A stretch of 64,000 nt of DNA from JACVCS01 sp038328575. GTDB taxonomy: Bacteria > Planctomycetota > Phycisphaerae > Phycisphaerales > UBA1924. The DNA is taken from positions 36,161 to 100,160 of the forward strand of contig JBBQMD010000004.1 of the NCBI GenBank assembly GCA_038328575.1, given 5' to 3'. A model generated the notes under the pieces. The model made no database searches. It was not told where the DNA came from and saw nothing but the letters and a program-made list of their open reading frames with translations. Positions 44,691 to 52,916 of this stretch are shown here, piece after piece; the stretch's first letter is position 1; each line of letters opens with the position of its first letter. The translations under genes were made by a program, and so were the position numbers.

Positions 44691-45596
44691 TCACCGCCCG
44701 CGCTTCCCCGGCGCTGGCGGTGCCGCGACCACCCCGCCCTTGCGCACAATGAACAAATAGTGAAACCCGCGCAGGAAGAAGTTTGACTCTTCCGCCGCCT
44801 TGCGGTGGTTGCCCATCGCCAGCTTCTGGTTCTTGCGCGTCACGCACACGATGTCCACCGGGTCAAAGTGGTCGCATAACAGCGCAAAGAGGTTGAAGCC
44901 GATGGGCATGAACACGTCGCGCCCCGCCCGCTGAGTCCGGCGCCACGAGTCTGAGACATACAGCGCCGCGTGCTTGCCCGGCTTCAGCACCCGATGCATC
45001 TCCGCGATCACCTGCTGCATCGATCCGTAGTACGCCTCCCCACCATCCTCGCCCGCGGCGTCCAGCTTCCCAATGCACCGCGGATCATCCGAATACGCCA
45101 CGTGCGTCGAGAATGGCGGGTCCACAAACACAAAGTCCACCGACGACTCTTTCAGCGGCATTGTCCGCGAGTCATTCAACTTGATCTCCGGTCTCTGCGG
45201 CTGCAAATCAAACCCCAGCCCGTTGCGATCCAAGTCCGCGCAGACGTCCAGCGTCGTGCCGCTGCCGCACATCGGATCCAGCACGCTGTCGCCCGGCTGC
45301 GTGTACCGCATCAATAGGTTCCAGATCACCCACGAAGGCGTCGCGCCCGCGTAGTCCTTGGACCCCTGCATCGTGTGGGTGCGGTCGCTGCGCGTTCGCG
45401 CCGATTTGGAGGTGTGTACCTGCCCGTCACGATCCACCCAACGGTCGTAGTGCTGGCTCGGATATTCCCAAAGCGTCGTCACCTGCAGCGTCAACGGCGG
45501 GCGCGGCCCCGCGCCGCCAGCATCCTCACCTCGCGCGGGCGAGCGATCCGGGCCGGGGCGCGATGAACGAAACGAGCGTGGGCGAAACGGCGGCAT
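44691..45596 (-). CDS. orphan DNA methyltransferase (N4/N6 amino-MTase type)
   Basis: A 301-residue methyltransferase using S-adenosylmethionine. Motif order is PSWVIWNLLMRYTQPGDSVL then DPMCGSGTTLDVCADL (SAM binding), followed by FVFVDPPFSTHVAYSD (catalytic DPPF) and EMHRVLKPGKHAALYVSDSW. This is the amino-methyltransferase architecture (PF01555-like). The first 40 residues are a low-complexity Arg/Pro extension. No restriction endonuclease or specificity gene is nearby, so a regulatory or housekeeping role is likely, and an RNA substrate cannot be excluded. ATG 45596 has TATCCT 5 nt upstream and no Shine-Dalgarno. Confidence 0.82.
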   Translation of the reverse strand: MPPFRPRSFRSSRPGPDRSPARGEDAGGAGPRPPLTLQVTTLWEYPSQHYDRWVDRDGQVHTSKSARTRSDRTHTMQGSKDYAGATPSWVIWNLLMRYTQPGDSVLDPMCGSGTTLDVCADLDRNGLGFDLQPQRPEIKLNDSRTMPLKESSVDFVFVDPPFSTHVAYSDDPRCIGKLDAAGEDGGEAYYGSMQQVIAEMHRVLKPGKHAALYVSDSWRRTQRAGRDVFMPIGFNLFALLCDHFDPVDIVCVTRKNQKLAMGNHRKAAEESNFFLRGFHYLFIVRKGGVVAAPPAPGKRGR

Positions 45597-45601
45597 GATC
45601 G

Positions 45602-45607
45602 AGGATA
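45602..45607 (-). promoter_or_regulatory. TANNNT -10-like element (TATCCT) before methyltransferase
   Basis: On the minus strand TATCCT ends 5 nt before the ATG at 45596, with no Shine-Dalgarno sequence. Confidence 0.5.
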
Positions 45608-45845
45608 CTCACACGCAATCAATCAAATCGGATGACGTGCCTTCGTGCCACTGAACGGCTCTGCGTTCAGTGCGTCGCAACATCCCAAACGCCAAGCACC
45701 GGCCTCTCTACGCGTGACCCCTCCACCTTTCCGCCACAATCGCTTCACCGCTTGAACCCCGAATGAACCTCGTTTCACCCCGCCGCCCACGCCCGGCTCA
45801 TCGCGATCCACACCGCTCTTGTCACTCTCACAAGGGGCCTTCCAC

Positions 45846-46931
45846 ATGCGCACGCTCGCCGCCACGCTCACACTCTTCTCCGGTCTCATGCTCGCTGGCG
45901 GGTGCCAGCAGTTGAAGAACGACTCTGACGCGGTTTCGGGTGCTGGCTCCGTCGGCCTGACGCAGCGGATGCAGGAAGTGCTCGACGAGCACGCGTCGCT
46001 CGGGCCAAAGCCGATCGAGACGCTCTCGCCAGCCGAGGCCCGCCAGCAGCCGAGCCTCGCCGACGCCGCGAAGAAGTGGCTCCGTAAGCACGCTGGCTCC
46101 GACGCGCCCGAAGAGGTCGGTCGCATCGAGAACCGCACCTTCACCTCGCCCGGCGGGCGCGAACTTGCCGTTCGCATCTATTACCCCAAGGGTGCCTCCG
46201 CTTCCGGCAGCGCCAGCGCCGGATCGCTCCGCCCCATGGCGGTCTACTGGCGCGGCGGCGGCTGGGTCATCGCCGATCTGGACACCTACGACGCCTCTTG
46301 CCGCGCGCTCTGCAACGCCGGCAACTGCATCATCGTCTCGGCCGATTACCGGCGTGCCCCGGAAAGCCCCTTCCCCGCAGCGGCTGACGACGCCATGGCC
46401 GCCTATCGCTGGACCTTGCAAAACGCCCGCTCCATCGGCGGCGACGCCAAGCGCATCGCGGTCATCGGTGAGAGCGCCGGCGGTAATCTCGCCGCGATCG
46501 TCGCGCTCTCCGCAAGCGAAAACGGCCTCCAGCCCCCCACCCGCCAGATCCTCATCTACCCCGTCACCAACTACGGCTTTGACACGCCCTCGCACCGGCA
46601 GCACGCAAACGCCAAGCCCCTGAACCTCACCATGATGCGCTGGTTCTGGGAGCATTACCTGCCGAGCCCCGCCGCGGGCGCTGATTGGCGTGCATCGCCG
46701 CTGCGTGCCCCGCAGGCGATGCTCGCAAAGTCGCCCCCCGCGATCATCATCAACGCCGATGTGGATCCCATCCGCAGCGACGGCGGGCTCTACGCCAACC
46801 GCCTGCGCGACGCCGGTGTCCGCGTCCAAACGCGGAACTACGAGCGCGTCACGCACGAGTTCTTCGGCATGAGCGCGATCCTGCCAGAAGCCAAGGACGC
46901 AGTAGAGTTTGCGGCGCAGGGGCTGAAGTAA
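45846..46931 (+). CDS. lipoprotein alpha/beta hydrolase (HSL-type esterase)
   Basis: A 361-residue esterase predicted to be an exported lipoprotein: signal TLTLFSGLMLAGGC ends in the lipobox LAGGC, with Cys about residue 20. The hydrolase domain includes YWRGGGWVIADLDTYDASCR, SADYRRAPESPFPAAADD, the nucleophile elbow GESAGGNLAAI, a probable catalytic Asp in NADVDPIRSDG and His in THEFFGMSAI. The oxyanion motif HGGG of this family reads RGGG here. Natural substrate unknown. AAGGGG precedes ATG 45846 by 9 nt; this is a weak site. It lies between the methyltransferase (divergent) and nrnA (convergent). Confidence 0.85.
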   Translation: MRTLAATLTLFSGLMLAGGCQQLKNDSDAVSGAGSVGLTQRMQEVLDEHASLGPKPIETLSPAEARQQPSLADAAKKWLRKHAGSDAPEEVGRIENRTFTSPGGRELAVRIYYPKGASASGSASAGSLRPMAVYWRGGGWVIADLDTYDASCRALCNAGNCIIVSADYRRAPESPFPAAADDAMAAYRWTLQNARSIGGDAKRIAVIGESAGGNLAAIVALSASENGLQPPTRQILIYPVTNYGFDTPSHRQHANAKPLNLTMMRWFWEHYLPSPAAGADWRASPLRAPQAMLAKSPPAIIINADVDPIRSDGGLYANRLRDAGVRVQTRNYERVTHEFFGMSAILPEAKDAVEFAAQGLK

Positions 46932-46981
46932 GCCAGAGCACAACCTAGCGACGGCATGAAAACACGTTCAACGGTGCGCGG

Positions 46982-48055
46982 TCAAACCTTCGCCCGCAGC
47001 GCATCCAGCACGAGCTCTCGCGCCCTTTCCAGCGGCACCTTGAGCTTGAGCCCCGCCGCCCGCGCATGCCCCCCGCCGCCCATGCTCGCCGCGACCGCTG
47101 CGACATCCACGGCGCTCGCCCCAGGCTTGCTTCGCATCGAGACCTTCGTCGTCGGCTCCAGATCGCCCGCCCGCGTCGCGTCGGTAAAGACCGCGACCAC
47201 CTGCACGCCGACCACCGACATCACCGGCTCCGCGAACCCGCCCGTGTCCTCCTGCCCCGCCTTGCATTCTTGAATGTCGCGCGCCGTGATCGACACCACG
47301 CCCACCTTGCCCGCCGCCTCAAACGTCAGCGAGTTCAGCGCCCGCCCGAGCAGCAGCGGGCGCGCTTGCGAATCTTGCTGGCTGATCAACTCGTACAGCG
47401 TCGGGTGATCGACGCCGCTCTCCAGCAGGCGCGCCCCCAGCCGCATCGTCGCTGGCGTGGTGCTCGAGAACTTGAACCACCCGGTGTCCGTCGCCAGCCC
47501 GAGGTACAGCATCGTCGCGATGTCCGTCGGCAGCGCCGCGTCGGGCTTCAGGCCCAGCAGCTCATCGATCACGCGCACAACAACTTCCGTCGCCGCCGCG
47601 GCCGTCGTGTCCACAAGCCGGCGCGCCGAGACCGCGGTATCGCCATTGAGATGATGGTCGATCACGATCGTCTTGCTCGCGCGCGAGCGGACAAACGGCG
47701 CCACCGCGTCAAGCTGCACCCACGAGCCGGTGTCCGTGATCACGATCGCGTCCGGCTCGTCGGTGATCAGATCCGCTGGCTGCGTCTCCGGGCTCAATCT
47801 TCGCAGCTTGACATCCCCCGCGATCGCCTTCAGCCACGCCTGAAACGGCCCAACGTGCCACACTTCCACACCGATTCCCAGTTGCCGTAGCGCCCGCGCG
47901 ATCGCCAGCGACGACCCCGCGGCGTCGCCGTCCGGCTTCGCGTGCGTCGTCACGATCACGCGCTTCGCCGCCCGCAGCGACGCAGCGATCTCCGCCGCGC
48001 TGGCATTGGTGACGTATCCCCCCGAACCCGCTCGCGCCTGTGTGCTGGTACTCAT
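46982..48055 (-). CDS. nrnA: DHH-DHHA1 phosphoesterase, NrnA-like oligoribonuclease/pAp phosphatase
   Basis: NrnA-type enzymes degrade short oligoribonucleotides and dephosphorylate pAp. The 357-residue protein has the DHH domain motifs THAKPDGDAAGSSLAIARAL (motif I), ITDTGSW, TIVIDHHLNGD (DHH) and MLYLGLATDTGWFKF, and the C-terminal DHHA1 domain with KVSMRSKPGASAVDVAAVAA and MGGGGHARAAGLKL. ATG 48055 has AAGGA 6 nt upstream. It follows ribF by 17 nt on the same strand and is probably co-transcribed with it. The gene symbol is by family similarity; related single-strand nucleases exist. Confidence 0.9.
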   Translation of the reverse strand: MSTSTQARAGSGGYVTNASAAEIAASLRAAKRVIVTTHAKPDGDAAGSSLAIARALRQLGIGVEVWHVGPFQAWLKAIAGDVKLRRLSPETQPADLITDEPDAIVITDTGSWVQLDAVAPFVRSRASKTIVIDHHLNGDTAVSARRLVDTTAAAATEVVVRVIDELLGLKPDAALPTDIATMLYLGLATDTGWFKFSSTTPATMRLGARLLESGVDHPTLYELISQQDSQARPLLLGRALNSLTFEAAGKVGVVSITARDIQECKAGQEDTGGFAEPVMSVVGVQVVAVFTDATRAGDLEPTTKVSMRSKPGASAVDVAAVAASMGGGGHARAAGLKLKVPLERARELVLDALRAKV

Positions 48056-48072
48056 TGACTGTCCTTGCTCTC

Positions 48073-49104
48073 TCAAGCATTGCCCGAACCAACGACGCTC
48101 GCCGCTGGCACATGAATCGAATCTCCAGCGCCGGGCTCGCCCGAGCCCGTGCGCCACGAATCCACCCTCAAGCCACCGACGCGCCGACAATCAATCTCAA
48201 GCTGCGCCGTCAGCGCCTCCAGCGATGAGAACCGTGTCTGGTCGCGCAGCCAGCGCGTGAAGCGCAACCGCAGCGGCCAGCCGTACTCCGGCAACCCTTC
48301 CACCGGCGACCACGCCCGCGAAACGCGGTGCTCAATCGATCCCGAGTCCAGCAGCAAGTGAGCCTCGAGCGTCGGCGGCGCGCCCGCAAACGTCGGTCGC
48401 TGACCGACATTCACCGCCGCGCGCACCACCCGACCGCTCGGCAGCATCGCCTCCGCGCCGTACACCGCATCAGCGGGCAACAACTGCTCCGTCTTGAGGT
48501 TTGCTGTCGGAAACCCAATGGTCCGGCCACGTCGATCGCCCCGCTCCACCACCGCATCGACCTCGTACGCGCGACCGAGCAGGACCGCCGCGTCCGCCAC
48601 GCGTCCCTGCTCGATCAGCCATCGCGTGAGCGAGCTGCTCACCCGCACGGCGGAGTGATCGTTCAGCACCGCCTCGACCGGCTCCACCACGCGCACCTCA
48701 ACGCCAAGCCGCGGGCCTAGCCACCGCAGCAACTCCACGTCACCCGCGCGCCGGTGCCCAAATCGAAAGTCCGGCCCTTCGACAACGCCGCGCACCCCAT
48801 GCTCGCGCACGATCCCCGCCAAAAACTCCGCGGGTTCCAGCGCCAAAAGGTCCGGCGTGGGCGACAGTCGCACCACCTCGTCGGCCCCCGCCTCGCGCAG
48901 GAATCGCTCGCGCTGCGCCCACGTCGTGAGCCGCGCCGGTGCGCTGCCAGCCCGCAGGGCCGCCAGCGGGTGCGGATCAAAGCTGAACGCCAGCACGCGC
49001 TTGATCGACAGGTGGTCGGCCATCTCTCGCGCACCGCGCACCAGCGCCGCGTGCCCGATGTGTACGCCGTCCAGCACTCCGATCGTTGCGACGCTTGACA
49101 CCAT
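48073..49104 (-). CDS. ribF: bifunctional riboflavin kinase/FAD synthetase
   Basis: RibF makes FMN and then FAD. The N-terminal adenylyltransferase domain shows TIGVLDGVHIGHAALV (nucleotide motif), LAFSFDPHPLA and GPDFRFGHRRAGD. The C-terminal flavokinase domain shows GRTIGFPTANLKTEQLLPADAVYGAEA and ending VLRFTRWLRDQTRF-like residues. Length 343 is near the usual 310 with a short C-terminal tail. ATG 49104 is preferred because the protein then begins with the domain; a TATCCT hexamer lies 8 nt upstream. It is divergent from putA, and both are flavin-related: PutA needs FAD. Whether that is meaningful is inference. Confidence 0.94.
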   Translation of the reverse strand: MVSSVATIGVLDGVHIGHAALVRGAREMADHLSIKRVLAFSFDPHPLAALRAGSAPARLTTWAQRERFLREAGADEVVRLSPTPDLLALEPAEFLAGIVREHGVRGVVEGPDFRFGHRRAGDVELLRWLGPRLGVEVRVVEPVEAVLNDHSAVRVSSSLTRWLIEQGRVADAAVLLGRAYEVDAVVERGDRRGRTIGFPTANLKTEQLLPADAVYGAEAMLPSGRVVRAAVNVGQRPTFAGAPPTLEAHLLLDSGSIEHRVSRAWSPVEGLPEYGWPLRLRFTRWLRDQTRFSSLEALTAQLEIDCRRVGGLRVDSWRTGSGEPGAGDSIHVPAASVVGSGNA

Positions 49105-49174
49105 GAGCGATGAGGATAGACGAGCAGCGTCGGCACGCCGGCGCGATATCATGCGTTCGAAACACGGAGGCACC

Positions 49175-52100
49175 ATGAGCTGGTTTACACGAGGCAAGTC
49201 GGGTGTGACCGGAACAAGCAAAGACCGCCCTGCGAGCGTGGAGTCACGCGCTCGCAGCGCCGACTTCAACGCGCCCTTCGCGCCAGGCACTTCGCCCATC
49301 GGCCCGGACCTGGAGCCCCAGACCTTCGCCATCGGCGCCGAGATGCTCAACCGCGCCCGCGCGCACAAATCCGGCCTGCTCAGCAGCGCGTTCTATTCCG
49401 ACGCGCTCATGAACTGGAGCATGAAAGACCCTAACTTCAAGGTCCAGATGTTTCGCTTCGTCGATGCCTTCCCCGTCCTGAAAAACACCGACGACGTCTA
49501 CGACCACCTCAACGACTACCTCAGCCAGCCCGGCGTCACCGTCCCGGGCGTCATCGCCACCGCCCTGGCCGCCGGCAAGCTCGCCAAGGGCATCGCCGTC
49601 GGCACCATCCGCAAGCAGATCGAGGGCATGGCCGGCAAGTTCATCGCCGGCGCCGACGCCGCAAGCGCCCTCTCCAACCTCAAGACCATCTGGAACGACG
49701 GCATCGCCTTCAGCGTCGATCTCCTGGGCGAGGCCTGCCTCAGCGACGCCGAGGCCGACGCCTATCGCGACAAGTACCTTGACCTCATCAACAACCTTCC
49801 GGCCCAGGTCGCCGGCTGGCCCCGCAACGAGCGCCTCGAAACCGACCACCTCGGCAGCGTCCCGCGCACCAACGTCAGCGTGAAGATCAGTTCCCTCAGC
49901 GCCCGCTGCGACCCGATCGACCCCGCCGGCGCACGGCGCGACCTCATGACCCGCCTGCGCCCGATCCTCGAAGCCGCGAAGGCCAGGGGCGTCTTCGTAA
50001 ACTTTGACATGGAGCAATACTCCATGAAAGACTTCACGCTCGACCTCTTCATGCACTGCTGCCAGGAGATCGACTTCCACGCCGGCCTCGCCATGCAGGC
50101 CTACCTCCGCAGTGGCGAGGCCGACGCGCGCCGGATCTGCGATTGGGCCGCCCGCACCGGGCGCGTCGTCACCGTCCGCCTCGTCAAAGGCGCGTACTGG
50201 GACTACGAAGTCATCAACGCCGAGTCTCGCGGCTGGCCCACGCCCGTCTGGTCCAACAAACGTCAGACCGACGCCTGCTTCGAACGCATGGCCCGCATCT
50301 TCGTCGACAGCACCCCAAGGGATGTGGGCGCCAACACCGGCGGCGTCAAGCTCGCCCTCGGCTCTCACAACGTCCGCTCCATCGCCGCCACCTTCGCCTA
50401 TGCCCGCTCCAACGGCCTCCCCGACAACGCCCTCGAAATCCAGATGCTCCACGGCATGGCCGATCAACTCAAATACGCCGCCGCCGAGATGGGCACCACC
50501 GGCCTGCGCGTCCGCGAATACGTCCCCGTCGGCCAGATGATCCCCGGCATGGCATACCTCGTCCGCCGCCTGCTTGAAAACACTAGCAACGAGAGCTGGC
50601 TCAAGAGCGGCTTCCTCGACAACGCCGACGAATCCAAGCTCCTGGCCAGCCCGCACACCGCTCCCGACGCGGCGCCCGTGCCCCACAAACCCGCCGGCAC
50701 CCACCACACCACCGGCGACGCCAACACCATCAAGACCGTCGAGCCCAGCGCCGCAAACCTCGACCGCGCCCCCGAGCGACACCAACTCACGCCCGCAGTC
50801 ACCCTCGACGGCGAAACACTCCGGCCCTTCTACAACGAGTCTTTCCGCGATTTCGCCGATAGCGCCCAGCGCGCTGCATTCGCAGAGGCGGTCAATCGCG
50901 CCTCGGTCGCCTTGATCGCCAACGACCGCACGCCCGCACAGGCAGATGCAATGGTCGCGCGCGCCGCCGCCGCGTTGGCGCCCTGGCGCGACACGCCGAT
51001 CGAAGTCCGCTCTCGCGTGCTCATCCGCGCCGCGGCCCTCATGCGTGCCCGTCGCGATGAACTCTCCGGCGTCATGATCAAAGAGTCCGGCAAGACCTGG
51101 CGCGAGGCCGACGCCGACACCTGCGAAGCCATCGACTTCTGCGAGTTCTACGCCCGCACCAGCGTCAACCTCTTCCATCGCCAGCGCATCGGCAAGTTCA
51201 TCGGCGAGCTCGACGAGATCCTCCACGAGCCCCGAGGAGTCTCCGTCGTCATCGCCCCCTGGAACTTCCCCCTCGCCATCTGCTGCGGCATGACCGCCGC
51301 AGCCCTCGTCACCGGCAACCCCGTCATCGTCAAGCCCGCCGAGCAAACCCCCGCCATCGCCAAGCTCATGTGCGACATCCTGTCGCAAGCCATCGCCGAC
51401 ACCCTCGCCGCGTCCTCTTCGCTCCTCTCCGCGGCTCTCTCCTCAGCACTCAACACTCATCGCTCAGCACTCATTTCGTTCTGCCCCGGCCCGGGCGAAA
51501 CCACCGGCGCCGCCCTCGTCCGCGACTCGCGCGTCGCCCTCATCGCGTTCACCGGCTCGCGCGATGTCGGCTGCGATATCCTCAGCGCGAGCGCCCCGCG
51601 ATCGCCCTTCACCACCGACCGCAACACGTTCACGCAGTGGGCCTCCGGGCCCAACGCCTTCGTCAAGCACGTTGTCTGCGAGATGGGCGGCAAGAACGCC
51701 GTGATCATCGACACCTCCGCCGATCATGACGAAGCCATCCTTGCGGTCCGTCATTCCGCGTTCGCCTTCCAAGGTCAGAAGTGCTCCGCCTGCTCGCGCC
51801 TCATCGTCGTTGACCGCGACGGGCCCGACGGCCCCACCATCACACACTTCCGCCAGCGCCTCGTCGAAGCCACCGGCGCACTGACCATCGGCGACCCCAC
51901 GCTCCCAGGCACAGACATCGGCCCAGTCATCGACGCCGAAGCCGCGGCCAAGATCACCGGCTTCATCGATCGAGCCAAGTCCGCTGGCATCCCCCACTTC
52001 CAACTCAACGTCCCCCAGGCCCTGATCCAGAATCAATCCGCCAGCATGCCCACGCGCTTCGTCGGCCCCGCAATCTTCTGGAACGTCCCGGAAGATCACG

Positions 52101-52444
52101 AGCTCGCCCGCGAAGAGATCTTCGGCCCCGTGCTGGCCATCCTTCACGCCAAGGACTTTGACGACGCCCTCCGCATCGCCAACGCCTCCCCCTACAAACT
52201 CACCGGCGGCGTCTTCACCCGCAAACCCTCCCATATCGAACGCGCTAAACGCGAGTTCCGCGTCGGCAACCTCTACATCAACCGCGGCATCACCGGCGCC
52301 CTCGTCGCCCGCCACCCCTTCGGCGGCTTCGGCATGTCCGGCATCGGCTCCAAAGCCGGCGGCGCCGAATACCTCCTTCACTTCGTCGTCCCCCGCGCCA
52401 TCGCCGAGAACACGCTCCGGCGCGGGTTTGCGCCGGAGCTTTAA
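49175..52444 (+). CDS. putA: bifunctional proline dehydrogenase / L-glutamate gamma-semialdehyde dehydrogenase
   Basis: PutA oxidises proline to glutamate in two steps. The 1089-residue protein has a proline dehydrogenase half (about 70-480; FVNFDMEQYSMKDFTLDLF, VRLVKGAYWDYE, QMLHGMADQLKYAAAEMG) and an aldehyde dehydrogenase half (about 540-1075; VIAPWNFPLAICCGMTAAAL, CEMGGKNAVIID with the catalytic Glu, FQGQKCSACSRL with the catalytic Cys). A linker with His/Thr/Pro runs between. There is no N-terminal DNA-binding domain, so it is not a repressor. Within the dehydrogenase half an insertion near residue 750-770 carries Ser/Ala/Leu repeats coded by a short tandem repeat. GGAGG lies 4 nt before ATG 49175. 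Confidence 0.95.
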   Translation: MSWFTRGKSGVTGTSKDRPASVESRARSADFNAPFAPGTSPIGPDLEPQTFAIGAEMLNRARAHKSGLLSSAFYSDALMNWSMKDPNFKVQMFRFVDAFPVLKNTDDVYDHLNDYLSQPGVTVPGVIATALAAGKLAKGIAVGTIRKQIEGMAGKFIAGADAASALSNLKTIWNDGIAFSVDLLGEACLSDAEADAYRDKYLDLINNLPAQVAGWPRNERLETDHLGSVPRTNVSVKISSLSARCDPIDPAGARRDLMTRLRPILEAAKARGVFVNFDMEQYSMKDFTLDLFMHCCQEIDFHAGLAMQAYLRSGEADARRICDWAARTGRVVTVRLVKGAYWDYEVINAESRGWPTPVWSNKRQTDACFERMARIFVDSTPRDVGANTGGVKLALGSHNVRSIAATFAYARSNGLPDNALEIQMLHGMADQLKYAAAEMGTTGLRVREYVPVGQMIPGMAYLVRRLLENTSNESWLKSGFLDNADESKLLASPHTAPDAAPVPHKPAGTHHTTGDANTIKTVEPSAANLDRAPERHQLTPAVTLDGETLRPFYNESFRDFADSAQRAAFAEAVNRASVALIANDRTPAQADAMVARAAAALAPWRDTPIEVRSRVLIRAAALMRARRDELSGVMIKESGKTWREADADTCEAIDFCEFYARTSVNLFHRQRIGKFIGELDEILHEPRGVSVVIAPWNFPLAICCGMTAAALVTGNPVIVKPAEQTPAIAKLMCDILSQAIADTLAASSSLLSAALSSALNTHRSALISFCPGPGETTGAALVRDSRVALIAFTGSRDVGCDILSASAPRSPFTTDRNTFTQWASGPNAFVKHVVCEMGGKNAVIIDTSADHDEAILAVRHSAFAFQGQKCSACSRLIVVDRDGPDGPTITHFRQRLVEATGALTIGDPTLPGTDIGPVIDAEAAAKITGFIDRAKSAGIPHFQLNVPQALIQNQSASMPTRFVGPAIFWNVPEDHELAREEIFGPVLAILHAKDFDDALRIANASPYKLTGGVFTRKPSHIERAKREFRVGNLYINRGITGALVARHPFGGFGMSGIGSKAGGAEYLLHFVVPRAIAENTLRRGFAPEL
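51442..51473 (+). repeat. intragenic CTCAGCACTCA-type repeat in putA
   Basis: CTCAGCACTCA at 51442-51452 and 51463-51473, with the related ACACTCAT between, period about 10-11. It encodes part of an insertion (SALNTHRSALIS) that the aldehyde dehydrogenase family lacks. Confidence 0.65.
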
Positions 52445-52593
52445 GTTGGGGTTTGGGTGGAGGCGAGCAACACCCCGACAAGCCCATCGCCCCCGCTTCT
52501 CAACGGTGTAGCGAGCGTGCCAGCACCGACACACCCCAATCGCACAACCCTGCGGCCCTCCATCGCCCGCCAATCCACCCCGGATTTTGTGCT

Positions 52594-52788
52594 TTGCAAG
52601 ATTCTTCTCATCGTCCCGCCACGATCCCCATCGACCCGCGTCTGCTTGTTCGCGACACGCCTGCCGCGTTCGCTGTCACCGTCGAGCAGGCCGGCAACGT
52701 CGTGGTCACCGATCGCAAACGCGTCTTCGCCCTTGCCCCAACCACCAAGCCCGCGCCCAAGCCGAACCAAGATCCGGGAAAACCCTGA
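52594..52788 (+). CDS. possible small protein, 64 aa
   Basis: An open frame with a TTG start and no ribosome binding site. From about residue 12 it shows codon bias like real genes here (IDPRLLVRDTPAAFAVTVEQ, then AGNVVVTDRKRVFALAP) and a Lys/Pro/Asn tail. There are no recognisable domains. It may be a small protein or a remnant of a longer gene. It sits in the 472-bp spacer between putA and the next secreted protein; the remaining spacer has no other gene. Confidence 0.3.
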   Translation: MQDSSHRPATIPIDPRLLVRDTPAAFAVTVEQAGNVVVTDRKRVFALAPTTKPAPKPNQDPGKP

Positions 52789-52828
52789 GCACCGCTCGTC
52801 CATTAGACATGGCGCGCTGCTCCGATCA

Positions 52829-52867
52829 CCGGTTGACTTGTAGTTTGATTGTCCAACAGTCAACCGG
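52829..52867 (+). promoter_or_regulatory. perfect 10-bp inverted repeat over a putative promoter
   Basis: CCGGTTGACT (52829-52838) and AGTCAACCGG (52858-52867) are perfect inverted copies 19 nt apart. TTGTCC (52851-52856) lies between the arms and TATCTT (about 52874-52879), 17 nt further on, could complete a promoter for the secreted protein at 52917. The arrangement suggests an operator. Confidence 0.4.
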
Positions 52868-52916
52868 CGTGTATCTTTTGAGCTTCACCCACTGCCATCT
52901 TTCCAGGAACTCTCCC

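Noticed and set aside
44318..44749. 143-codon open frame on the minus strand
   Set aside because: Overlaps the ends of psd and the methyltransferase in another frame and shows no codon bias or domain.
49244..51388. 714-codon open frame on the minus strand
   Set aside because: Antisense to putA; composition is the Gly/Ala/Asp/Val shadow of GC-rich codons.
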